DNA of 64,000 nt from Paulinella micropora (Eukaryota; Cercozoa; Imbricatea; Euglyphida; Paulinellidae): positions 157,001-221,000 of the forward strand of contig WBZZ01007033.1 of the NCBI GenBank assembly GCA_019918135.1. The letters are read 5' to 3'. Positions 1-8,837 of the stretch are shown piece after piece (positions within the stretch are counted from its first letter, which is position 1; every line of letters starts with the position of its first letter). The position numbers and the translations under genes were made by a program. Under the pieces are notes generated by a model. That model did not search any database. It was not told the origin of the DNA and worked only from the letters and a program-made list of their open reading frames with translations.

Positions 1-39
1 CTTGTCATCGAAAGGGGCCACTTTCTGGCGCTTGGACAT
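1..39 (-). CDS. 5' end of a gene running off the left edge
   Basis: The minus strand opens with an ATG at 37-39 followed by MSKRQKVAPFDDK up to the window edge. A TATA-like box lies 24 bases upstream. The short basic start (MSKRQK) resembles other gene starts here, such as MSKRAAKE at 42883 and MPKRS at 6780. Only 13 residues are visible, so the product cannot be named. Seeing the start codon and the TATA box together makes a real gene start likely. Confidence 0.5.
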   Translation of the reverse strand, partial: MSKRQKVAPFDDK

Positions 40-62
40 GCTTGCGCAAAAAACTCGGTTCC

Positions 63-70
63 CTTTTATA
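63..70 (-). promoter_or_regulatory. TATA-like box upstream of the left-edge gene
   Basis: The minus strand reads TATAAAAG, ending 24 bases before the ATG at 37-39. Spacing and sequence suit a eukaryotic or large-DNA-virus promoter. It is placed by position only. Confidence 0.4.
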
Positions 71-228
71 ATACTTCTTTTTTTACACAACAAAACAAAT
101 TGTCCCCCCTTCCTTTTTTCCCCGAGGCACAGGATTTCGGAGCAAGACGGCGATCGCCATCTGCTCCTCCCCGCCAATTTTGCTCATTTTAAAACACACA
201 CACGCCCAAGAATCCTTTTTTTCGTTGT

Positions 229-902
229 CTACTCAGGCGTGGGGATCGTCGAGAGCCAGATTTCTTTCTGCCACCACCACCAGCCACCGGGCAGCGCCTG
301 TGCGCGGTCCACGGGCCTGACCAGGGCCTCTACTACTAACGCACAGCCGGTGCGTGACGTTTCTCGCAGCTTGTCGCGCAGGTAGTCCTTTTGCGGCAGA
401 CCCAACTCGCGCTCGGACCAGTACGCGCACGCCACGCCGTCCTGGCCGGGCGGCACGCCGCGTACAAGACGCCGCCCTGCGCGTCGGCGGGCACTAGCCG
501 CAGCAGCCGCCGCGCCAACCGCGGCTGCGCGACCCGTGACATAAAGACCTTGGCCAGTAATCGCTCCGCGTCCTGCCCGCAACAGCCGCGGTGCTCGTCC
601 TTAGCCTCGTCGCGGCACTGGCGGCTGCAGTACACCGCGTCGTCGCAGCGCCGGCAGCGGCGGCCGCCGCCGCCGTCGCTGGCGGGCCACCACTCGTCGC
701 AGCCGTCGCGCCAGCACAGCAGCAACAACAGTTCTGCTGCTTCTGCCGCCGCTTCTTCCTGATTGACTTCGGGCGGGCGCCGCCCGATCACGACACGCCT
801 CTTCTTCTTCGGTCGGACCGTCTGTTGCTGTTGCTGCTGCTGTTGCTGTTGCTGTCGCGCCGCCGCTGCTCGGTCGCGCCGTCGCCTTCTCTTGCGGCCC
901 AT
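229..902 (-). pseudogene. MYND-type zinc-finger protein with polyglutamine tract (giant-virus gene, broken)
   Basis: The likely start is at 902 (MGRKRRRRRD), giving a strongly basic N-terminus, then an 11-residue glutamine run, a second basic patch (RPKKKRR) that could be a nuclear localisation signal, an acidic/leucine stretch, and a Cys/His cluster. The cluster has the MYND pattern: paired cysteines, then CRRCDDAVYCSRQCRDEA, then His and Cys. MYND fingers bind proline-rich peptides and are common in giant-virus genomes. An upstream ATG at 980 is in frame but lies in A/C-rich leader sequence. The copy looks broken (about one break), with coding character continuing to about 229. Confidence 0.6.
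820..858. repeat. CTG/TTG trinucleotide tract encoding polyglutamine
   Basis: An uninterrupted run of CTG and TTG triplets on the plus strand reads as CAG/CAA (glutamine) on the minus strand inside the MYND gene. Mixing two glutamine codons is typical of selected or stabilised polyQ tracts rather than pure slippage. Confidence 0.7.
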
Positions 903-980
903 TTCCAAGCTGTCCCAAAAAAAACAAGCCATGAGAGAGAAGGTTCGGCCCGCCAAGGCAAACAAACAGCACACACACAC

Positions 981-2071
981 AAAAAGCGAGAGAGAATGAT
1001 GTTTCTAGAGCAGCCGCGAGATTTCTTTTCTGCTGGGGTCTCGGGAAAACGAGGGCGACGAACCGGGATGTGCGGGCAAGGGGGGGGGGCCGCCGCGGAA
1101 GGGCCGGCCCCCCCCCTTCCCACCTTTTTCCCGAGGGGTTGCCAGAAGTTTTTCTGCTTTTCCCTTTGGCGGCCTTGGCAGCAAAAGCCAGAAGTCTGTC
1201 TGCTTCCCTCTGTCTCGTTCCCTTGCAACATTGCGTCCGGCCCACCACAATTTGGCACTGGCGGTGCCGCAGTTTGCGGCGGGATTTGGCGCGAAATTCA
1301 CAGGATTGTCACGCCATTCGGCCACCCGCGCACTTTAAAAAAAACTAAATTTTCGGGCGAACGCGCGGGGGGGGGGGGGGGGAAATACAAAGATAAAAGT
1401 TTTTTTCCCCGCCCGCCCGAGTTCGCTCACGAAATATTTTCGCTAGTTTGCCGAAATGTTCCTTACCAAAAAAAAGTGTAGAGTCTGGCAAAACAGTTGG
1501 TCGCTTCTTGTGCGGCCCCCCCCCCACACACATTTCGCCAAACCTGTGTGTCACGCTCGGCCCCCCCCCTCCTCCGGACGTGAGGGGGGCCGCGCGGGAT
1601 GGGAAGAATGTAGGGGGGGGGGATTGGAGAGGGGATTTTTTCTGTGCACTCATCCCCCGAAAAAAAACAGAAAACAAATCGTTTCTTCTCTCCCGGCCGG
1701 CCCTCCCCTCCTCACCCTGCCAAGATCTTAAGTGTGATGTTCCGTCAGAAGTGTGAGTCGATGTTTTAATAACGTTGAAGAAACTAAGACAAACTTATAT
1801 CATAACTCGCCAACTTTGCAAAGATTTGGGATACAGCAGAAAGAATTGGACACTTGAGTAAAACCAGAAGCTTTTATTTATATCACTACTAGTTAGTTCT
1901 CTGCCTGAAAGACGTCTACATTTCTTCTAGGTCATCCAGTGTTATTTCTCTTGTATATTTCTTTTTGATGTACTTGGCAAAAAGAATGGCGGTGCGTGCT
2001 GCCGTAGGACCTGCAAAAAAAAGGAATGCACACACGCATTAGCAAACAAAAAAAAGAAATATGCAAGCGAA
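981..2071. other. Long intergenic region with poly-G/C tracts and a dispersed repeat
   Basis: No convincing gene is seen. The region holds G runs at about 1079 and 1368, C runs at about 1516 and 1559, GCCGCA/TTTGCGGC-like motifs near 1240-1290, and a copy of the dispersed repeat at 1411-1665. From about 1730 it becomes AT-richer with no recognisable motif. Open frames here are composed of homopolymer-driven residues and look spurious. Confidence 0.5.
1411..1665. repeat. Dispersed GC-rich intergenic repeat, copy a
   Basis: It starts with CCCGCCCGCCCGAGTTCGCT and continues with CACGAAAT, GCCGAAATGT, a TCTGGCAAAACAGTTGGTCG block, C runs, GGGGCCGCGCGGGA and a final TTTTTTCTG. The same blocks recur in the same order at 3770-4030, and related blocks occur at 53420-54080. 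It encodes nothing recognisable. It may be a short non-autonomous element or a shared 3'-flank of duplicated genes. Confidence 0.7.
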
Positions 2072-3571
2072 CTAATTACCAATGTACTGGGCCTTGGCCG
2101 GCATCCACCACGACGCAAATTTTTGATTGAAAATTTCAGGCATCAGCGCGTAGTTCCGCGGGTGGTCAGCTCCGCCCAGCGAGTCCGGGATTATATGGTC
2201 AATGTGGAACGGGACCTTGCGCACGCCACCTTTGTCGAAATAATCGCGGAAGTAAATGCTTCTCCGGTTTTCAAAGACCCAGGCACGCGCCTGTGCCCTC
2301 GTCATAAAATGTTTGGTGTTGGTCAGCGGCTTGATGAACCCGAGGTACACGGGCTGTGGCTCAATCTCGTGCGCTGGATGGATCTTGCGCATCTCTGCAA
2401 CCATTTGATCCAAGTACTTTTTGCCATTAGAAGGCGTGATGTCGCTGCCGTCCCAGTCGATCTTCTGTGGACCTGAAGATGCCAGCTGCAGTTTCTCGGC
2501 GGTCTCAGGCAATGCTGCCGTCTTGGAAGGGCTTGCATCGATGTTGGCTTGCGGCAGAAGCTTAGGACGCTTTGTTGCAGGCTCTTGCAGGGGATCGGGG
2601 CACTGCTCTTGTTCAGCTGCAGACAAGCCCCCGGCCTTGTTGTAGTTTTGGTTACAGCTGGTGAACGTGGACGGCGCTTGCTGATCGGTTATACTTGTCC
2701 TGCATGTCTGTTCGAGTGGCGAAGCTAAGACTGACGCAAGCTTGGTTGCAAGCACCGCGTTGCCCGTCGTAGCGCGTAATGCTAAAGCAATTAACTCTGT
2801 ACGGAGCTCCCGAGAGTGAGGATGGTCAGGGTTAGTTAATATTATTGACATTAGTTTGTTCAATTTTTCCACAGGCTCCCGCGGTGGGTCGGGCTTCTGC
2901 TCGCCTTGTTGGAGCTGCTCGTGTTCAGGTGCAGGCAAGGGCACGGCCTCGACGGAGCTTGTGGTATGCTTGCTGGGTGTTTCTGGGCGCGACCGCTTTC
3001 CCCGTCTAACTGCTGGCTTTTTGGTAATCTCTGATGGCGTCGAATGCTTGGATGACTCGTTATGTAATACTATTGGTAAGCCCACCATTGCGCGCGATGC
3101 TATTTTGGTCATATCTGCTCGCAGATCCTTACAGCGCGGGTGGTCTAATTGACTTAGAATAATCAAAAGCCCTTGAAAGTTTGTGCAAGGCACTCCTCGT
3201 CGCATGCCCTCCTCCACCTCTTGCACTGGCGCCACCTTACACTCTCCAGCCCGCGCGGTTCGGTATGGAAATACAAGGAACTTCAATTGCAAACGTTGAG
3301 TGCCATTTACCCTCCAAATTTTGTCTTTCACCTGGCACCACTTTTTCGTGGCCGAGTTTGGTTGGCAGTCCGTGAATAAACATATGGCATCTATGATTGA
3401 ATAGAATCCATTAGAACTACGTCTCACTTCGGCAAAGTCGTCTGGTCCGAGTTTCATGAGCAAGGCATTTTCGTCGAAGACGTGTGACGCGTCCTTTGGG
3501 TCGGTAGGCGCAGCGGTGACCGTCGTCGTCGCGGGTGCGGCGATGATAGCTTTTTCTTCCTTGCCGCTCAT
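2072..3571 (-). CDS. Large protein with N-terminal DNA-binding-like domain and C-terminal HNH nuclease domain
   Basis: This looks like a whole 499-residue frame. Residues about 45-165 (FAEVRRSSNGFYSIIDAICL onward) form a compact domain of a kind often found at the N-terminus of viral DNA-associated proteins; I cannot name the family with certainty. A segment at about 130-170 (ILSQLDHPRCKDLRADM) is echoed at about 238-275 (IILTNPDHPHSRELRTEL), an internal repeat. The linkers are low-complexity Pro/Glu/Gln. The C-terminus (about 425-499) carries an HNH-like core, FHIDHIIPDSLGGADHPRNY, with His-Asp-His and a distal Asn. Expected activity is metal-dependent DNA cleavage. The dispersed repeat flanks both sides. 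Confidence 0.65.
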   Translation of the reverse strand: MSGKEEKAIIAAPATTTVTAAPTDPKDASHVFDENALLMKLGPDDFAEVRRSSNGFYSIIDAICLFTDCQPNSATKKWCQVKDKIWRVNGTQRLQLKFLVFPYRTARAGECKVAPVQEVEEGMRRGVPCTNFQGLLIILSQLDHPRCKDLRADMTKIASRAMVGLPIVLHNESSKHSTPSEITKKPAVRRGKRSRPETPSKHTTSSVEAVPLPAPEHEQLQQGEQKPDPPREPVEKLNKLMSIILTNPDHPHSRELRTELIALALRATTGNAVLATKLASVLASPLEQTCRTSITDQQAPSTFTSCNQNYNKAGGLSAAEQEQCPDPLQEPATKRPKLLPQANIDASPSKTAALPETAEKLQLASSGPQKIDWDGSDITPSNGKKYLDQMVAEMRKIHPAHEIEPQPVYLGFIKPLTNTKHFMTRAQARAWVFENRRSIYFRDYFDKGGVRKVPFHIDHIIPDSLGGADHPRNYALMPEIFNQKFASWWMPAKAQYIGN

Positions 3572-3769
3572 TTTCGTTCGTTGAGGATTATGGATTTTGT
3601 GCTTGCCTTGACAATTTTATTTAAAAAAATTTACCAACTTTTTTTTAACCTTTCCCTCCCTCCCGATCTCCAGTCAAGACATCGATACTTAAGATTTTTC
3701 TTTCCTTCCCCCCGCCGCCCAGCGCGCGGGGCGGACGGGAAAAAAATTAGCCAGAAACCAAAGAAATTT

Positions 3770-4030
3770 CCCGCCCGCCCGAGTTCGCTCACGAAATGTT
3801 TTTTTTGCCACCAACTCAATTCGCCGAAATGTCCCGCACAAAGTCTGGTAAGGCAGCTGGTCGCTAATTGTGCGGCCCCCTCCCCCTGATTCTGCCAACC
3901 AGTGTGTGTCACGTATCGCATGGCCACGGCCCCCTCCCCCGGAAGAGAGAGAGGGGGGGCCGCGCGGGACGGGCAGCATGGGGAGGGGGGAGAGAGAGGG
4001 AATTTTTTCTGCACATTTACCCAAAAAAAA
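3770..4030. repeat. Dispersed GC-rich intergenic repeat, copy b
   Basis: It shares with copy a (1411-1665) the opening CCCGCCCGCCCGAGTTCGCT, CACGAAATGTTTT, CGCCGAAATGTCC, the CTGGTCGCT...TTGTGCGGCCCC block, GTGTGTCACG, and GGGGCCGCGCGGGACGGG. It ends with AATTTTTTCTGCACATTTAC, which is also close to part of the 53.4-54.1 kb repeat. It sits just beyond the 3' end of the F-box gene, as the 53.4 kb repeat does for the second F-box gene. The rest of the 3572-4286 gap is promoter-side AT-rich and pyrimidine-rich sequence. Confidence 0.7.
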
Positions 4031-4286
4031 TTATCGGTACGTGAGCTAGTGCGAACTCTGTTCCGTCGCGGGCGCCGGGAAGGTGGGACAAATTAAAGGA
4101 GGTGGGGGCCGTCGAACAGAAGCCGCGGGCCCCCTCTCCACTCCCTCTGATTCAAGTACATTTATTTCACTCCCCCCCCCCTCCCATCCTCTCTCCCCCC
4201 TCCCCCGGTAATGTTTAGTGCAAGGCGAAAAAAAAAACGGGATTTTAATGATGATGAGCTGTACACCATTGTCTGGCGCTGTCTGT

Positions 4287-5039
4287 CTATTTCAACTGCT
4301 CGCAGTCTGCACAGAATCTCTGGCCATCCTTGATGACCCAGTAAGGTTTTGCAGTTCCGGTCACTTCTTTCTTCTCGAGCAGCTCCATCCAGGACAGACT
4401 GTTCTTGGACCTGTCGATCTTCATGTAGGCGTCTCCCAACAGGTTGAGCATTCGCACCGAGACCATTTGCCTCAGCAAGCCATCGATTTCGGCGCGGCTC
4501 CGCACGTAGAATCTCTTGCCTTCCAGGTGTAGACACCTCGTAACGTCACGTGAGTAACATTGCTCGCAGGTATCATAGACGTCGTCGCTGTGCAACGAGA
4601 GCTGAAGTCTGGTTTTGCCCTTGGCGAGGCTGTGGCGGCAGTAGAAATGCACAACAGTCTCAACGCGTTCAGCACAGCCGTAGCGTTTGCCGGCGTTGAG
4701 GAGGTTCAGGCAGCCATGCAGACCGAAATCGCCCCAGCCCTCGTACCTCTGGGACGGAGTAGTGCCGCTGAATTTAGTGTAACCTCCCTTGAGAGCCATC
4801 GTTTCGATCGCGTCGGCCACCGACTTGCGCACGCAATTGAGTTGGTCTTCCTGCGCTTCGGTCGCCAACGGGAGAAGACATTGGCTGAGGCTGCGACACG
4901 TCGTGCCCAGCACGGCCACGGACGGTGGGGACCACGAAGCCACGTGTCGCAGCAGTTCCTCTGGTAATGTCGTCAAATGCGCCACCAACGGGCCCGTATG
5001 TCCCAGCTTGGGCTTTTTCTTCACGGTAGCGGCTCTCAT
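4287..5039 (-). CDS. F-box protein, paralogue A
   Basis: A 250-residue frame. After a basic start (MRAATVKKKPKLGHTG), residues about 20-60 give an F-box-like motif: LTTLPEELLRHVASWSPPSV, then AVLGTTCRSLSQCL. F-box proteins recruit targets to SCF ubiquitin ligases, and giant viruses encode many of them. The rest has spaced cysteines (CEQCYS, FCADCEQ) that could bind zinc. The closest relative in the window is the frame at 54259-55014, with the same length, start, F-box and C-terminus (DGQRFCADCE versus DGERFCEDCE). It looks whole. The target is unknown. Confidence 0.75.
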   Translation of the reverse strand: MRAATVKKKPKLGHTGPLVAHLTTLPEELLRHVASWSPPSVAVLGTTCRSLSQCLLPLATEAQEDQLNCVRKSVADAIETMALKGGYTKFSGTTPSQRYEGWGDFGLHGCLNLLNAGKRYGCAERVETVVHFYCRHSLAKGKTRLQLSLHSDDVYDTCEQCYSRDVTRCLHLEGKRFYVRSRAEIDGLLRQMVSVRMLNLLGDAYMKIDRSKNSLSWMELLEKKEVTGTAKPYWVIKDGQRFCADCEQLK

Positions 5040-5159
5040 GATTTTTGCTAGTGTTCAAACATCGAAAGTAACGAAACCAAAAACACTGGAAGAAGATAGC
5101 ACAAAGGTCAGGTTTGGATGGGGACTATCTTTTCTTTTGTCTCACCAACAGGAGTTTGT

Positions 5160-5555
5160 GCACACGGAACGATACACAAAAAACGGTAATACACAAAGAA
5201 CGACACACAGCACACGAATGTCTGCAAAATGATCCTGGACATGCACAGAAACAACATTTCTCAAGAACAGACACCCGACACATTACACGACGATACACAG
5301 ACACCCGACACATTACACGACGATACACACACACGACACATTACACGACGATACACACACACGACACATTACACGACGATACACACACACGACGATACAC
5401 ACACACACGCAATCACACAGAACGGTACACAGCACATGAATGTCTGCGAAATGACCCTGGACATGCACAGAAACAACATTTCTCAAGAACAGGCACCCTA
5501 CTATGCGCAGCACACACACAGATAGTACTATGCGCAGCACACACACACAGAGATA
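5160..5555. repeat. CA-rich repeat block A
   Basis: About 400 bases of degenerate CA-rich repeats with units such as GACACATTACACGACGATAC repeated several times. A GAACGGTACACAGCACA-type unit occurs twice (about 5205 and 5425), each followed by a near-identical AATGATCCTGGACATGCACA or AATGACCCTGGACATGCACA. Open frames across it (Thr/His-rich) are artefacts of the repeat. It is complementary in character to the GT block at 5930-6570. Confidence 0.8.
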
Positions 5556-5636
5556 GTCGCTTTCAGTTTTTGCTGTGAAACAAAAACCGCGCATCATGTC
5601 GGGCCCTCCCCCCCACCTCCCCCATTCGACACAACC

Positions 5637-5812
5637 CCATCCATTGGGGTGGCGCAATGCTGCCAACATTGGGTTTGCGCAATGTTGGCAGCATTGTGCG
5701 TCCCCAATGCATCGTAGCGGCCCCCCTGTATTCAACCCATTGGGTTTGCCCAATGCTGTCAACATTGGGTTTGCGCAATGGCGAGCCCATTGTGCGTCCC
5801 CAATGGACCTTT
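5637..5812. repeat. CATTGG/CCAATG mini-repeats, copy A
   Basis: Short inverted motifs (CCCATTGGGG, CAACATTGGGTTTGCGCAAT, TCCCCAATG) recur every 15-30 bases in both orientations, so the segment is rich in small palindromes. It lies between the CA and GT blocks. Related copies lie at 49543-49603 and 55857-55945. Confidence 0.75.
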
Positions 5813-5929
5813 CCGCATCGTGGCGGCCCCCTCCTCCCCTCCCCCACCCTTGTTCCTTTCTGCCTATCGTGCTCTATGATCTTTGGTGATAATGACCTTA
5901 TAGAAGATTCGGTCCTTTGTCTAGGTGTG

Positions 5930-6570
5930 TGATTTTGCGAATGTGTGTGTGTGTGAGGTTTCTTGTGTGTGTATGCGGGTTTGTGATTGTGCGCGTGTGT
6001 GTGTGAATGTGCGTGTGTGTGTGTGAATGAATGTGTGTGTGTGTGTGAATGAATGTGCGTGCGTGTGTGATTATGTGAACGTGTGTGTGTGATTCTGCGA
6101 ATGTGTGTGTGAGATTTCTTGTGTGTGTGTGATTTCTTGTGTGTGTGAATGTGCGTGTGTGTGTGATTATGTGAACGTGTGTGTGTGTGATTCTGCGAAT
6201 GTGTGTGAATTTGTGAATGCATGTGTGTGAATGTGCGTGTGTGTGTGAATGTGCGTGTGTGTGTGAATGTGCGTGTGTGTGTGATTTCTTGTGTGTGTGA
6301 TTTCTTGTGTGTGTGTTTTGGCGAATGTGTGTGTATGCGTGAGATTTCTTGTGTGTGTGAATGTGTGTATGTGTGTGATTCTGCGAATGTGAATGTGTGT
6401 ATGTGTGTGATTATGTGAACGTGTGTGTGTGATTCTGCGAATGTGTGTGTGAATGTGCGTGTGTGTGTGATTCTGCGAATGCGTGTGTGAGATTTCTTGT
6501 GTCTGTCTGTATGTGCGTGTGTGTGATTTGGCGAATGTGTGAACGTGTGTGTGTGTGTTACTGATTGTAC
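5930..6570. repeat. GT-rich repeat block A
   Basis: About 640 bases of GTGTGTGTGA-type repeats interspersed with TTCTGCGAATG, ATTATGTGAACG and GATTTCTTGTG units. The long His/Thr frame on the minus strand is repeat-driven. The block is followed by a unique stretch (about 6558-6780) that is conserved at 50132-50345 and probably holds the promoter of the next gene. Confidence 0.8.
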
Positions 6571-6779
6571 ATACACGCTCTCAGCCTTTGGAGACGATGA
6601 GATATTGGCAAGTACATTAAGCAGTTTGTCTTTCACACACACACACAAAAGTCTAGTAAATCTCTTTTTCTCTTTCTTTTGTTAGTGGTTCCGCGCCCCC
6701 CCCCCTCTCTTCCCGAGGGGCACTTGATCTTTCTTGTTTTCTTTTTTTTGCGCTTCGCACTTTCATCTCGCACACACAC

Positions 6780-7724
6780 ATGCCAAAGCGTTCCAACACT
6801 CGCCAACGCGCTTACGTCAAGCCTCCACGAAAGCGATATCACCTCACCCCTGTCGCGCGGAAGCAAAGGGAGTTTGCCTGTGGGGCATTTTGGTTCCTTT
6901 TCGCGAGTGAGTTTGCTTTGATTGCTCCCTTCCTGTCCCTCCAGGACTTCCAATGCCTGTTTGCTGCCTTTGCTGGCACCGGCTTTTTTGAAAGGAAACC
7001 ACACTCGGTCGGCGCTCAGCTGTGGAGCTCTTACCTGCTGTGCTCAAACAGGAAAATGCCGCTAGTTTATTTCGTGGAAGGACATACGTGGAAGACTATA
7101 GTCCGAGACACTCTAGCGTACATGCTCGGAGAGAGCAGCCTAGTAAACGGTCTGTGGCCTGCTGACTGGCCTTGCGCCCGCTGCCTTAGACGAAGGGCAG
7201 TGACATGGGGCATACCCTTGTACCATTATTGCCAGGTGTGTCTGCGGAACGAAAGATCGCACCTAGTAGCAGACCTAGAGGCCATAAGAAAAAGCTTGGT
7301 ACTTAATATCTTGCAGGTAGACCTGGAGCTACTAGACGTAATTAGGAGCTGGTGGGACGTAACGTCCCAGGAGTTTCTCCAGGTGATCCAGACCTTTGAC
7401 TTTGCGTTCACGCACAAGGGGACGGGGTGGAAACGTATGCTGTTTGTGCCCATCCGACAAGGACTGCTCGTGTGGCGTCTTTGCCAGACTAATCTCGCCG
7501 CTCACGTGAGGCAAAACCAAGACAGAATTACAGCCGAACGCTATCAAGCGAGCGAAAAACACTTGCAGTTGTTGCAGGACAATCTCCGAAAAACAGAAGC
7601 CTTCCTCAAGCGGGCTAGAGAAGTTAGCGTACTAGGGAATGAGGAGATGGTGCCGTGTGGCCTGCAGCTACAACATATGTCGACCATTTCCTCACAGGCC
7701 CTGGGGCCCCCCCGCCTTTTGTGA
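6780..7724 (+). CDS. Unrecognised protein with zinc-ribbon-like cysteines, paralogue A
   Basis: A 314-residue frame starting MPKRSNTRQRAYVKPPRKRY, a basic leader. A hydrophobic segment (ALIAPFLSLQDFQCLFAAFA, about residues 46-65) could be a degenerate F-box helix. Residues about 132-156 contain CARC, then about 18 residues, then CQVC, a four-cysteine zinc-ribbon-like arrangement. The C-terminal third is helical with heptad-like spacing (ERYQASEKHLQLLQDNLRKT), probably coiled coil. A close paralogue lies at 50346-51296, also directly upstream of a kelch gene. I do not recognise the family. It looks whole. Confidence 0.6.
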   Translation: MPKRSNTRQRAYVKPPRKRYHLTPVARKQREFACGAFWFLFASEFALIAPFLSLQDFQCLFAAFAGTGFFERKPHSVGAQLWSSYLLCSNRKMPLVYFVEGHTWKTIVRDTLAYMLGESSLVNGLWPADWPCARCLRRRAVTWGIPLYHYCQVCLRNERSHLVADLEAIRKSLVLNILQVDLELLDVIRSWWDVTSQEFLQVIQTFDFAFTHKGTGWKRMLFVPIRQGLLVWRLCQTNLAAHVRQNQDRITAERYQASEKHLQLLQDNLRKTEAFLKRAREVSVLGNEEMVPCGLQLQHMSTISSQALGPPRLL

Positions 7725-7938
7725 CAAAAGCCCATTTTTTGAGCGTTCGCTATTCTAGCTAGACCCAAAAAAAAAGTTGGAGCCCTTATTAAAATTATTA
7801 CTGTGTTGAGTGCTGGAAGGGAGGAGAGTTGAAGGACCTTTCTCTCTCACTTCTTGTGGTTGCAGCGCGGAGAGAGAGAGAGATTTCTTTTTTTCTTGCG
7901 TTTGTGTACAGCTTTTCCTGATTCTTGCGAACGTGACC

Positions 7939-8672
7939 ATGTCGCAACGCCGTCCCGCCGTCCCGCGCAATAACCCCGCACCAGCGCCCGACGCCTCGAA
8001 ACACGCGGCAGTGTACGTGTTCGGCGGGGTTGGCGCATCACGTTCGGCCGAAACCCTGACCGCCGAAGGCTGGAAGGCTACCGCGTGGAGCCCGCCGACG
8101 GCCAGCAGCGGGCATTTGGGTCTAGTGCTGCGGGCAAGCTGTATGCTGTTGGCGGGCGCAGGAGCGACGACGACGGCCAGCTGCTCCGCGCCGTGACCGT
8201 GTACGACCCCCGCGAAAACCGCTGGGAGGCCAAGGCCAGCCTGCCGTGCGATTACGAGGACGTCACGGGCGCGGTCCTGCACGACCGCCTGTACGTCGTG
8301 CTGACCGACCGAGAGATGCACAACTCGCTGCTGGTGTACGACGAAAAGACGGACGCCTGGCTAACGCGCTGTGCTCCCCCCACCCAGCGCCATCAGGCCC
8401 GGCTCGCGGCTTTGGGCAACTCTCTGTACCTGATCGGGGGCCACAACTACGACTGGAGCCTGCGCAAGGTCGAGAAGTACGACCCAGTGCGCGACGAGTG
8501 GCGGTCAGCGGGCAGGCTGCGTCAGGCTCGTCACGACTTCTCGGCTCAGGTCTTCCGGGGCCAGCTGTATGTGATCGGGGGCACCAACTTTGACCCAGAC
8601 ACCGAGATGGAGCTAGAGAAGGTAGAGTGCTACGACCCCAAAGCGCAGAAGTGGTGCTTCGTCGGTGATCTG
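7939..8672 (+). pseudogene. Kelch-repeat protein, copy A (ends at telomeric repeats)
   Basis: The start MSQRRPAVPRNNPAPAPD matches the whole kelch gene at 51502. Kelch units are visible through the region: VYVFGG, then LYVVLTDREM, LYLIGGHNYDW, and LYVIGGTNFDPDTEMELEKV. Kelch motifs build a beta-propeller for protein binding, and giant viruses often use them as substrate adaptors. The copy is broken (about one break inside), and its 3' end is replaced by CCCTAA repeats at 8674. Confidence 0.75.
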
Positions 8673-8673
8673 A

Positions 8674-8798
8674 CCCTAACCCTAACCCTAACCCTAACCC
8701 TAACCCTAACCCTAACCCTAACCCTAACCCTAACCCTAACCCTAACTTCAATTTAACCCTAACCCTAACCCTAACCCTAACCCTAACCCTAACCCTAA
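8674..8798. repeat. Interstitial telomeric repeats (CCCTAA)n
   Basis: Twelve exact CCCTAA units (8674-8745), a short CTTCAATTTAA interruption, then seven more units (8757-8798). The orientation is that of a left chromosome end: the sequence to the right would be chromosome interior and the kelch gene to the left lies beyond the cap. It joins giant-virus DNA directly to Polinton-like virus DNA. Confidence 0.95.
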
Positions 8799-8837
8799 CA
8801 AAGCAGTAGCTTATTCAAAGAATACATAAAGACATTC

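Noticed and set aside
591-1481. 296-codon plus-strand frame
   Set aside because: Its first half is the shadow of the MYND gene's GC-rich codons and its second half is homopolymer-rich intergenic DNA.
5270-5400. CRISPR-like regular repeats
   Set aside because: The units are degenerate CA microsatellite with no unique spacers, and the DNA is eukaryotic or viral.
5313-6648. Long His/Thr-rich and Cys/Val-rich frames across the CA/GT blocks
   Set aside because: They come from the dinucleotide repeats, which lack stops in several frames on both strands.
8263-8751. Gly-Leu repeat frame on the minus strand
   Set aside because: A translation of telomeric repeats.
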